From: Platanthera guangdongensis
Taxonomy: Eukaryota; Streptophyta; Magnoliopsida; Asparagales; Orchidaceae
Reading direction: 5' to 3'
NCBI GenBank assembly: GCA_039583875.1
Contig: CM077160.1
Coordinates: forward strand, 115,277,314-115,341,313
DNA length: 64,000 nucleotides
The notes under the pieces are model-generated. The model did not search any database and was not told the origin of the DNA. It worked only from the letters and a program-made list of their open reading frames with translations. Both the position numbers and the translations under genes were made by a program. Positions 22,121-32,800 of the stretch are shown in pieces. Every line of letters starts with the position of its first letter. Position 1 is the stretch's first letter.

Positions 22121-24217
22121 CCAGAAGTATCCTTGTCTGACAATCCTCCCTTCCAGGGTCCGGCTCCCGAAGTGGCTCCCACACTCCCCGGAGTGAACTT
22201 CTTCCAAGATCCTCTGCACTTCCCTCTTGGCCACGCAACGGGACAACATCCCCGAGAGATTCTTCCGATACAACTGCCCGTCCCAGAGGAGATAGTATGC
22301 CGGCTTGTATCTGAACTTCTTCTTTTCCATCCCCTCTGGATACTCCCCTGTGGAGAGGAAAGTTGTGAACGGGTCCATCCACGAGGGGTGTTGATCCACT
22401 TCCATCGGCTCCCCCCTCTTTGATGGAAGGGCAGAATAGATCAGTGACGGTACCCCCCACCCGAGGATCGTGCTTCGCCAGCTGATCGACCTTCTTGTTC
22501 TCCTCTCTAGGCACGTCTCGGATAGAGGTCTGAAACGTACTGATGACCCCTTTTACTTTTGCTAAGGATAGCCGGAGGGTAGGCTCTCTCGCCTCGAACT
22601 CCCCATTGATCTGGGAAGCAACCACCATGGAGTCAGTGAGGACCTTCACATCGAGCACCCCCAGCTCCCTGGCCAGGCGCAACCCTGCTATTACAGCCTC
22701 GTATTCGGCCTGTTTGTTAGTGATGGGGAAGTGCACCACCACCGTTTGCTCAATTCTTGTCCCCTGGGAATGTCTCCCCGAAGCGCCGTCTACCTTCACC
22801 TTCCACGCAGTCGGACGAGTGAGGTCTTCCTCTGCCACCTCGACCACGTAGTCAGCCAAAAAATCGGCCATTGTTTGGGCCTTGATCAAGAGGCGAGGGA
22901 CGAAGGAGATGTCGAACTCGCTCAGTTCCACCGACCACTTAGCTAGCCTGCCCGAATGCTCCACCCCCTCAAAGATGTTGTGGAGGGGATGATCAGTCAC
23001 CACTAGAATGGTGTGTGCCTGGAAATAGGGTCGGAGCCTCCGGGCCGAGATGATTAGAGCAAAGGCCAGCTTTTACAAGATGGGATATCAGAGCTCGGCC
23101 TTCCTGAGAACCCGACTCACAAAGTATATGGGGAGTTGCCTCTTCCCCTCTTCCTGAACCAGGACGGAGCTCAAGGCCTCCGCTCCGACCCCGAGATACA
23201 AATACAGGTCTTCCTCTTCCTTCGGCCCTTGGAGCAGCGGAGCCCGGGTCAATTGCCTCTTGAGGGCCTGGAATGCCTCCTCGCACTCCTTTGTCCACTC
23301 GAACTTCTGACCCCCCCTCAATGTCTTGAAGAAGGGGGAGCATTTCTCCCCAGCCTAGGAGAGGAACAGAGGAACATGCTCAATCCTGCTAGCTTTCCTG
23401 TCAACCGATGCACCTCTTTAGCGTTCCGAGGCGATCCCAGCTCCATGATGGCTTTAACCTTGTCAGGATTTGGCTCGACCCCTGCGGCGGTGAGATGTTC
23501 CAAGAACTTCCCCCTGCTGGCCCCGAAAACGCACTTCCGGGGGTTCAACCGTATCTTATATTTGCGCAGGGTGGTGAAGGTTTCCTCTAGGTCCTGGAGG
23601 TGAGAGTCCACTTCTTGACTCTTGATCATGAGGTCATCTACGCACACCTCCAAGTTCCTCCCCCTCTGTTCCCGAAAGACCCTGTCCATCATCTTCTGGT
23701 ATGTCGCCCCTGCATTCTTCAGCCTAAAGGACATCATCTTGTACTAGTAGCACCCATCCCCCGTGATGAACGAGACATCTTTGATGTCCGGGGGGTGCAT
23801 CCTAATCTGCTGATAACCTGAAAATGCATCTAAGAAGCTCATTATAAGAAAACCGACGGCTGAGTCAACCAGCGCGTCGATCCGAGGCAAGAGATAACAG
23901 TTCTTAGGGCATGATTTATTAAGCAAAGAAAAATCAACACACATACGCCACCGGCTGTCTCCTTTTTTAACCATCACAATATTGGAGACCCAGCCGGGGT
24001 ATTGTATTTCAGATACAAAGCCGGCCTTGAGGAGTTTGGCCATCTCCTCCCTGATGGGCTCGACCAGCTTGTCTGTCGTGGACATCTTCTTCTGCTGGAT
24101 GGGGCGAGTTCCCGGCTCCAGGTTGACGAGATGACAGGTCACGTCCGCGTCAATCCCCGGCATCTCCGCTGCGCTCCATGCGAAGATGTGCACATTCTTT
24201 TGGATGCACGCCAGCAT
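22121..24217 (-). pseudogene. Tat reverse transcriptase, dual RNase H and integrase N-terminus
   Basis: Minus-strand order: RT from 24217 with 'WRMCVDFSLLNKSCPKNCYL' and 'SFLDAFSGYQQIRM'; a stop near 23743 followed by 'MMSFRLKNAGATYQ' and the active-site motif VCVDDLMIKS; a first RNase H ('FEWTKECEEAFQALK', 23320-22870, with a frameshift near 23075); a second RNase H from about 22860 ('WKVKVDGASG', 'TNKQAEYEAVIAGL', 'VLTDSMVVASQI'); and the H-x-H...C integrase zinc region up to 22121 ('WDGQLYRKN', 'GYFWPT'). The second RNase H, of archaeal type, identifies the Tat group. Several stops and shifts make it non-functional. Confidence 0.85.
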
Positions 24218-24491
24218 CCTGTCCTAAGCCTCTGGGGTCAGCCCCCCGCAAATGCGAATCTTCTCCACCCTGCCTCCAAGGGTGAGAACCTCCATCTCCA
24301 CCACCTCTTCCGCAGTCTCCAACCTGGACTGCTCCCCCTCATTCTCCGACGTCCCTCTCCTCCGGGACAAGAACCTCCTCATCCGCCGCCTCTTCCTCCG
24401 TGGCCATTGCCTCGACCGACTCCTCCCGATCTCCTCTTGCCACCTCCACATCAGTGCAGCTCTTCACCCCCATCTCTTCTCCTCCTGCCTC

Positions 24492-25626
24492 CTATTCTGC
24501 CTCCTCCATTATCCGCTCCATCTCCTCGGCCCCTTCCTGCCAGGAGATAGAGTTCACGACGGTGATGTAGCACTCCCTCGCTACTTTGGGGTCCTCCCGA
24601 ACCCGGACCTGGATCCCATCAGCGTTGAACTTCTGGCATTGGTGGAAGGACGAGGGGACGCAGTGGAAGGCGCTGATGAGGGGCCTCCCGAAGATGATGT
24701 TGTAGCTGCTAGGGGCATCCACAATGACAAACCTGCAGTTTCGGGACTGCCCCCCCAGGGTAACGTGGAGCCCCACTCCTCCTACCTCCTTCCTCTCCCC
24801 CGAGAATCCAAACAGGGGGCCATCTGAAGTCAGCACCCTCTTCGCCTCTACCTTCATTGCGTCGAACGCCTTCTTGAAGATGACGTTGATGGAGCTCCCG
24901 TTATCAATGAGGATCCTAGAGACGGTGAAATTCTCGATGGCCGTCTGGATGACCAGCGCATCGCAGAAGGGATCCTCATGATCTGACATATCTTTCCTCG
25001 AGAAGGTAATCTTCTCTTCTGGTGGTGGAGTCTGGGATGTGGAGCCAACGCTCCGACAGTACATGGTGTGGAGACTCGCCTTCCGGGAAGCCTCAATCCC
25101 CACCCCCACCCCCCACCCCCCGTGATCACTACGATCCCTCCGCGGGTCCCGACATCTGCCCGGTCTTCACATTGATCCTCCTCCGCCCGAGGCAGGACCT
25201 CCTCAATCCACACCTCCTGGCGACCCTGCTGCTGATACTGCTCCTTGTTTCCTCTCATCTCGAGGAACTCCGGGCACGTGGCCGTGGCGTGCCCTTCCTC
25301 TTGGTGGAAGTCGTAGTAGGACAACTCCACCCTGACTTCTCTCCTTCTTCGCGCCGCTCTCCTCCTCTCCCCCATGGTTATAGCCATAGCCTCATTTTGA
25401 TCGGCGAGGGGAGGTCTTTGCGCTTGCCTCCAACCTGGGGGTTGGAACTGATCCTGGCCCCCCTGGTGGTTGTCCCTTCACTGGTAACCTCTCTATGGCC
25501 CCTAGTCCTGCCACTCGGGCCTCCAGCCCAACAGACGGTCCGGCTCCTAACGTCCCCACCTGGGCTGCTACTGCCCTTGCAGTTGCCGCTATTCCCTCTG
25601 CCGAGGTTCGACTCTCCTTTCCTCAT
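24492..25626 (-). pseudogene. Tat gag C-terminus and protease
   Basis: The upstream frame (25387-24854) contains a zinc-knuckle-like 'YYDFHQEEGHATATCPEF'; in Tat elements this normally starts with Cys, so the first ligand appears lost (Y for C). The downstream frame has 'DNGSSINVIF', the retropepsin active-site region, and 'IIFGRPLISAFHCVPSSFHQ', the conserved block before the flap end in this group. The Gag N-terminal domain is absent: beyond 25626 the sequence becomes unrelated GC-rich DNA. Protease would have processed the polyprotein. Confidence 0.7.
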
Positions 25627-25814
25627 GCCCTCTACCGCCTCTCAGCTTCTTCTCTTCCTCCGTGGCCCACCTGGCGAGCTTCCGGCACTCACCGCTTCTG
25701 CCCGGCCCTAGGCGAGTGCGGGCCAGGCCGGTCTGGGACTTACTACAGAAGGAATTCCAGAAGAATTGAGTTCGCCGAGCTTAGTTCGGCGAATCCAGGA
25801 TTCTAACTCCCGAG

Positions 25815-26030
25815 GTTAGCATGAAGAAGACCGAGCTCCGTTCAACGAACAACGAGCTCCCTTCGACGAATGCCGAGCCTCGCTTGACGAACGACGAGCT
25901 ACATTCGACGAACGTCGAGCCCTGCTCGACAAATGTCGGGCTCCGTTCGACGAATGTCGAGCCCTGCTCGATGAACGTCGGTCTCAACCCGAGCTCGGTT
26001 CGGCGAAAACCCGACTCGGTTTGACGAACC
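25815..26030. repeat. 21-bp minisatellite
   Basis: About eight to ten units of 21 bp with the core 'ttcgacgaatgtcgagcc' and variants. Because the unit is a multiple of three it keeps frames open on both strands: the plus strand reads seven-residue units such as ELRSTNN and EPCSTNV, the minus strand units such as STFVERS. The coding appearance is most simply an effect of the repeat. Flanking DNA to 26640 is GC-rich without a recognisable gene. Confidence 0.85.
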
Positions 26031-26728
26031 CTGGGCAGACGCGGGCTGGCTGGGCCGGCTCGTGCAGGTCGCCCGCCTAGCTTTGGCGGGAGCGAGCTGG
26101 CCTTTCTGAGTTTGCCTGTATGATGTTCTAGCGCAGGAAGGCCGCCTTGGTCCGCTCGTCTGCCCTGATGGACCCACTCGGCGAACACGGGGTTGTACAT
26201 GCGGCAGTCCGGGGTCGCCGACGGCGGAGGTTGCGCAGCCACACGGCTTGCGACCACGGGGGGCGCGACCGCATGTGGTGGGCGGCCCTGCGCTGCTGCA
26301 CGTGGTGCGCGACCCTGCGCACGGCCGTACGACCATGCGCGGCCTGCACAACGCGTGGCCCCGCGCGCGTGAGCCGTGCGCGCGTGCAGGAGGGACCTTT
26401 GCGCGTGTCGGTTGGGCCCGCTTGCGCGGCCCGGCTGGGCGCGCTCGCAGGCTCAACCCCCTCCTTGGGAGCTCGCGGCTTCCATGCGCATGACTGATTC
26501 GGTTGGGCTTATGCGTACTGGATCCGAGTCCCGCCGGTCTGACTTAGAAATTTCAAGGGAAACCCCATCAACTACAACATGCATGTGTCAACACACGGCA
26601 GATCGACTTCAAAAAGAATAAGGCGGTGGCTGCAGGATGCAAAATACCCGCTCGATTTCTGGGCCAACTCCGAATAATTATGCCTTTTAGGTAGTAGAAG
26701 AATCAAGCTATACAACTTAAAAAAAACT

Positions 26729-26828
26729 TCAAACATGAATACTGGATTTGGCTTTTGTATCCAGGACTTGGCATTTCCTGAGCGCTGCTCTTATCTCTTT
26801 GATCACACTACCAACAGCGATGCCCTTT
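26729..26828 (-). other. Obg-family gene, last coding exon
   Basis: It follows a pyrimidine-rich 'gttgtttttcag' acceptor and ends in TGA at 26731-26729. Its single leading base completes the Leu codon split by the upstream donor at 36420/36421, which is strong evidence that the two exons belong together despite the 9.6-kb gap. Confidence 0.85.
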
Positions 26829-29800
26829 CTGAAAAACAACAGCATAAGAATATAGTTACTATAAATTCATTAAAAAAAACTTCAGTCTAGTAAAAAAATA
26901 TTAAAATCTGCCAGCAAGAACTACGAGTTTTTCATAATCGGTGATTAATTGTGAACTTCGAGTTTTTCATAACCGGGGTAGGTGGTTGAAGCGGGATTCG
27001 AACCCCCGACCTCCTTTATCAAGCATAGTTGGGTATCGAGTCTCCGCCAAGGAGCTTGATAACAGAGGCCGGGGGTTCGAATCCCACCTTAACCTACCCC
27101 GATTAAATTCACCCGGTTAATTTCACCCTTGATAAAGGATGTTCTTGTCATTCGACAAAAGTCGGCCACGAATTTGGATATCAGGTGCCCCCCTCCACCG
27201 TGATTTCTAATAGTTATATAATTGCATGAATTCAATAACTACAAAAGTACTATCATACTTCCATCTTATTTTCTATATCAGCTAAACAACAACTAAGAAA
27301 TAATATTATTTGTGCCCGTATTTTTTTCATGTAGAAAGTTCTTAGGTATAACGATACTCTCTAAGAGAGGGAGAAAGTAATTAAAATCCACTTACAAGGT
27401 ATCCATGACAAAATATTATAAAAAATGTGGAGTAAAATATAAATTAGTTTGCATATGCTTGAGCACTATTCTCGGCTAGTTTCCTGAGTATCCGACTACA
27501 AGACCCAAAAATCAAACTGAATAGTCAATTCTGAAATAATTGGACCCAGAACCGAGTCGAGACTCATAAGAACTGACTTGAGTTGCACGGTTCGGGTCGG
27601 TTCCAATCTAGTTCTCAGTTCGTCGATTATTTTAGCACACCTCTACATGTAACTAATACATCACATAATAATGGAACAAATGAATGAAGATGCATTAAGT
27701 CACATCAAACAATTAGGATGAGAGTATCAACAATGATGATGATCTCCATACATGTGTTATTAATCTTAGTCGTTCTATGCATGCAGGCTCGTAAAAAGTA
27801 ACGTGATCAGTAGCGTCACTGACCATGCCCACTAGGAGTGGTTTAGGGTTGATTCACCCTACCGGTTGTTCTATGGTCAACATTTAGATGATCAGAGCCT
27901 GCAGATCTAATCAGCATACTTTTATTTCATTTTTGTATGTATTTTGAAAAAATTGTTGTATTTTGATATTTGAAATTGTTGGACAATTTGAGTATGTGGC
28001 AACATTTAACCTAAATATATACATATAGCTTGTTTAGGAGAGTTTTCATCATCAAAGGTTTTGAAGACTTTCAAAATAGGTTATTGATTCCACAGTGCCG
28101 ATGATGTAAACACGATAGGTTGAAGCCTAGGGTATGGCTATAATGGTCTACATTGTCGCCACCGCCTCTAGCCAAGGTCGCCACACCTCCAGTTGCTGCA
28201 ACTTCCCCTTCTATCCACACACCCGAGCCCTCGCATGTGTCCAGAACATGCGTACCTCCTCAGCCCACAACCAATACAGCGATTTCATCCCACCTATCAG
28301 TTAATCAGTAGTTTGACTCAGCCTAATGGCCACCAGTCCACTATCTCCAGTCCTGTCCGTCATGGGGGAGCCTCTTCCCCAACAAATCGACCCCCTTCCA
28401 CCCAGCACCCATTACAAGTGCAACCCAAGACTCCCACCCCTTCCTAGCCCAATTTGACCCTTATCCTATGATACATTCCTTTTTATTAAATTACCGTTAG
28501 TGTCGTTGCTTTGTATTTCAGTTAATTGTTGTGTTGAAGTTGTTGAGTGGGGTGTAACCTCCGGGAGTTATCCGGTAGGTGTGTGTAGTGTCTTAGTGGT
28601 GTTGCGGGATCATGACTTCATGCCTGCAGGATACTATAAAAGGACCTGTTATGTGCTCTGTTGGGACATATAAAATCTGTGAATGTATGTGCGTGAATCG
28701 CAACTCTGTTTTCTTTCCCTGTTTTGCTCTTTCTTCTCGTCAGCAGAATAACGGCCTCCCCTTCCTATTCAAGCGTAAGCCTTCGGGAGCTATTTCGTCC
28801 ATCCTCCACCCACGATCCAATTTGGATCTTATCACCCTCCCACAAAAATTCTCAATTCCACAGCTCAAATATTCCACACTGATTTCCCAGCAACCCGCAT
28901 GTTAGCACCTACAGCTCACTCTCATCACTACCCAAACCAGCCTATTATATCATTTCTGCCTCAAATTAGATTACTAGTGAGTTTTTATATTTATTGTTCA
29001 TTTTTTTATAATGATTTATCCATATTATTTAGTGATATTCAATTCATATTGTTTGCATTTTCTGTCATTACTCATTAGGGGTGTATTGTTTATTCACTTT
29101 GTACATAATTTATAACACTTTCAATCGCATCCAATTATTTTGTTATAGTCCTGAGAGTGGATAGGCAGACACAACACACAAGCATATGGAGGGTTAACAC
29201 AATATGAGCTATGGCTGACGAAATCATCTTTAATATTATTTTCGGACAAAATCATAGTTTTAGTCCCTAAACTTCACTTACTTTATGATATCAGTCTCTA
29301 TTATTTTTTTTGAAGAAATTAGTCCCTCAAATTCTAAACATATTTGATATTAGCCCCCTGCAAAGTAAGCCATATTAAGGCTCCATTTGAGAGGACTTAT
29401 TTTCACCGGTCAAGCAGTTGCGACCGCATGAACCGGATCTTAATTATGGTTTGGTTCATGCGGACGTAATCGCTTGACCGGTGAAAATAAGTCCCCCCAA
29501 ACGGAGCCTAAATATGTTTATACAAAGATTAAATAAAAAATTAGTCTCTCCCTTCTGCCTCTCCCGCCCACCCCTGTTTTGATGCCCCTGTCACCGCCTG
29601 CCACTTTAGCACCTTCCATCTCTACAGTGAAAGGCCCAGCAACGGCAGCAACAAGCCTCCATCATATTCTTCTTGGTATAACAACATCCTACTTCGCCAG
29701 GGACCTGCTGCGGTCATAGGCGTCGATAATTGAGTCGTCGTAGCATCATTTTGATTTCCCGGAATGGGAATTTGTGGCGTCGAGGTTGGTGGCGCCACCT

Positions 29801-32800
29801 GGTTTGTTGAGGACTAGATCATGGCTGTCACAGTCCATGGCCTCAACGCCTTCGAGTATCTTACCACCCGTCTCATATCCTCCGACAGCCTGTTGCCTAC
29901 CGGCGGTGGGCACTCCAAACTGCAAACGAACCTCGTTAACCTCGTGGAATCATCAGACGGCGCCGGCCCGGGCTAGTTCTCCATCTTATGCCAGATCTCC
30001 CGGTCCAAATCCGGCAATCTTCGGGATCCGGAGGTCGAGGCTCTAGGTTCGCTAGATGATGCAAAGCAGAAGACGATGAAGTGTGTTCTGCATAATCTCC
30101 AAATGTTAATGACCTTATTACGATTAACTATGATCTCCATCTCAACTGCGTGACAGATGCGGAGATGTTCTTCCTCACATCCATGTACTTGCGGAGATGT
30201 TCTTCCTCACATCCATGTACTTCACATTTCAAAACGGTGAGGGCGGTCCTGGCCATTTGAGGACAGGGTTCTCGAATTAGCATATGTGAATCTCATCCCG
30301 GAGAGCTTTGAGTTGGTTGTTGCTGCGTTACAGAGGAGGGCGGGAGAAGCGGCAGGGATAAATTAAATTTTTATTTAATCTTTGTATAAACATATTTATT
30401 ATGGGCTTAATAAATAGGACTAATATTAAATATATTTAGAAGTTGAGGGACTGATTTCCTCTAAAAAATAATAGAGAGACTGATTTCATAAAATAGGTGT
30501 AGGGACTAAAGTTATGATTTTGCCAGTATTTCCGCACAAGTAATTTCATCTTGCATTTAATTAAAAGTTTTCCAATGGATGTTTGGGCTTTAAGTATTCT
30601 TGCATCTCTTTGAAACCCTTCATGATTTAAGTGTGATTTGGGCCTAAGGCCATCCAAGGAGGCGCATGTACATCTTCCTATCTTCTCATTTCTTCTCTCA
30701 TATCCCCAGCTTAGGCAGCCCTTGGATGCCCCGCTTGCTCTGACCTCCCTCCTCCGGTCACACAAATCCCGTCGCTAAGAATCAAATCCTTCACTGCACA
30801 CCATCAACCGTAAAATTGACCGCTGCACCTAGGTCGCCGTGCAATCAGCCCAGTGTACCCCGCTTGCTATATTTGAAGTATTCTTTAAAATCTCAATCAC
30901 CTCCCTCCCAAGTTCGATATTCCATATCTATTGAAGATGTGAAATAACAGTCTGTCTTGCTTATTGCAAATATAACTCAGAGGTTTCAGTATGTCCCACT
31001 AACTTGTAATTAAGATGGATATTGTTATAATATCATATTTATTTGTAGGGATTATATATTTGTATTGGTGGGTCCACCTCTATATAACGAGGTGACTAGC
31101 CTCTTTGTAATTGTAATTTGGAAATATTTCAACATGGTATCAAAGTCGAGGAAGCCCTAATTTTCTTTCGCCCCGCCTTCGCTTCGTCTCGCTCGCTCGC
31201 CCATCCATGATTGACGCAGCAGCGGCGTCCGGCGCTCGCCTGTTCTTCGCCCTCCCGCCTTCTCTCTCCGTCCAGCAGTGGCTTCTCTCTCGCTCGCTCT
31301 CTCGCGACTGATTCTCCTGCGCCGATCTGTAGCGGCAGGAACCACAGTGGCGTTTTTTTCCCGGGGCCGTCTCCTAGGTCCGTTCGGCGGCTTCTCCAGG
31401 GGACTCCCGGATTCCTAGGGCTGGGTTTCCTCTCTCCGGCGTCGGCTATGTTGTGAGGATCGTTCTCCATTCCTGCGCCGTCTCCTTGGCTTTCCACCCT
31501 GTTTTCTTATCAGATGGAGTTGATTTCTATTCCTCCCTTATCCTAATTCAGCAGGTTGTCTCCAGATTTCTCTTCTAGGGCAACTATGTCGGTGCTCAGT
31601 GATTCTACCTCAACACGGATTCCCTCTCCGATTCCTTCAGCGCTTCCTCTACGTGGGAGCCATGATCACAATACTCCGCAGATTACCACTATTCGCTTGG
31701 ATGACTCAAATTATCTGTCCTGGTCGCGCTCCATCACTCTTGCTCTTAAGAGCCATCGTCTTTTTGGATATGTCAATGAGACGACTGCGGAACCAGAGAA
31801 GACTTCCCCTGACTGGCCTCAGTGGGATTCCGAAAATTCCTTAGTCATGTCTTGGCTAACGAATTTGATGCAAGAGTCTATCGCTCGCCATTATCTCTTT
31901 TTGGATACTGCCATGGATATTTGACGCAGTGCTGAGACCACTTACTCTCGTAAGGGCAATGCTGCTCATATCTTCCAGTTGCGGCGGATGATATCCTCTC
32001 TCCGCCAGGGTGATTGCCCCCTTCTGCGTACTACTTGGAATTCAGCCAGTTATATCAGGAATACGACCATTTCGATTCCCTCATATTTGTTAGCTCTGTT
32101 GATGAGGCTATGGTCCGTGCGAGGGAGGATCGCAACCGAACATTTGAGTTTCTTCATGGCCTCCATCGGGACTTGGATCAGATTTGTGTTCACATTTTGG
32201 GCCGTCTGCCATTGCCCTCTCTTCCGGAAGTTTATAGCATCGTCCAACAGGAATTTGATCGCCGACAGTCTCTTCAAGATTCCACTCCTGAAAGTTCTGC
32301 TCTCGTTGCTGGTACCCCTTCGTTACTAGGGGCTCGTCCTCTCCATGATTCCAAGATGAAGGGTTTTGACAAAGACCATCTACTCTGTGATTATCGTGGG
32401 AAGCCCCGTCACAGCAGAGACACCTGTTTTCGGCTCCATGGTTTCCCTCCATCGCGAGGTGGCGTGTCTTCTCGTGGTGGTCGTGGCTCTGGCCGTTCTG
32501 CTGGTCGCTCATCTCCTCGTTCTGCCCATCTCACAGATGCTACTGCCGACCCTTCTTCTCTCCTGCCGGATACTTTCTCTGCCAAAGAAGTCTTGCGCTT
32601 CGCCGCATGATGCACGGTCTCTCCACGGAGGCTTCTGCATTATCCTCCTCTGCCCACACCGGACCACCCGACGCTCATTCTGCTGTTGCTGCCTCCTCTC
32701 CTTAGATCATTGACTACGGAGCCACTGATCATATGACTGGCTCTGCCTCAGGTTTCCTTTCCTATACTCCTCTTTCTGGTCGTGATAAGGTGAGCATTGC

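Larger units (their letters stand above)
16848..25711 (-). mobile_element. Tat-lineage Ty3/gypsy element (internal region), nested and decayed
   Basis: On the minus strand the order is gag zinc knuckle, protease, reverse transcriptase, RNase H, a second RNase H, integrase, then a long 3' non-coding region with tandem repeats and an ORF on the opposite strand. A dual RNase H and an antisense extra ORF are established features of the Tat group. Neither LTR was identified; the gag N-terminus is missing. A solo LTR of another family (19803-22115) interrupts the integrase region. Boundaries are approximate. Confidence 0.75.
29244..30524. mobile_element. Non-autonomous Mutator-like element with long inverted repeats
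   Basis: The ends share about 200-250 bp of inverted similarity (left arm 'aaaatcatagttttagtccc', right arm the complement of 'gggactaaagttatgatttt'). Imperfect 9-bp target copies ATTATTTTC (29235-29243) and AGTATTTCC (30525-30533) match at seven positions. A 130-bp MITE sits in the left arm, and the right arm shows the uninterrupted sequence. The internal 0.8 kb is GC-rich, unlike the arms, with broken gene-like frames such as '[14 protein letters not shown]'; it may be a captured gene fragment that I do not recognise. Confidence 0.75.

Noticed and set aside
24002..25806. Leu/Pro-rich plus-strand frames opposite the Tat gag-pol
   Set aside because: Mirror frames of the minus-strand Tat polyprotein, which has clear domain motifs.
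25781..26497. Several long frames over the 21-bp minisatellite and flanking GC-rich DNA
   Set aside because: Period-three repeat keeps all frames open; no similarity recognised outside the repeat.
26975..27100. A tRNA gene
   Set aside because: Only the T-arm/B-box part is convincing; I could not draw acceptor, D and anticodon arms.
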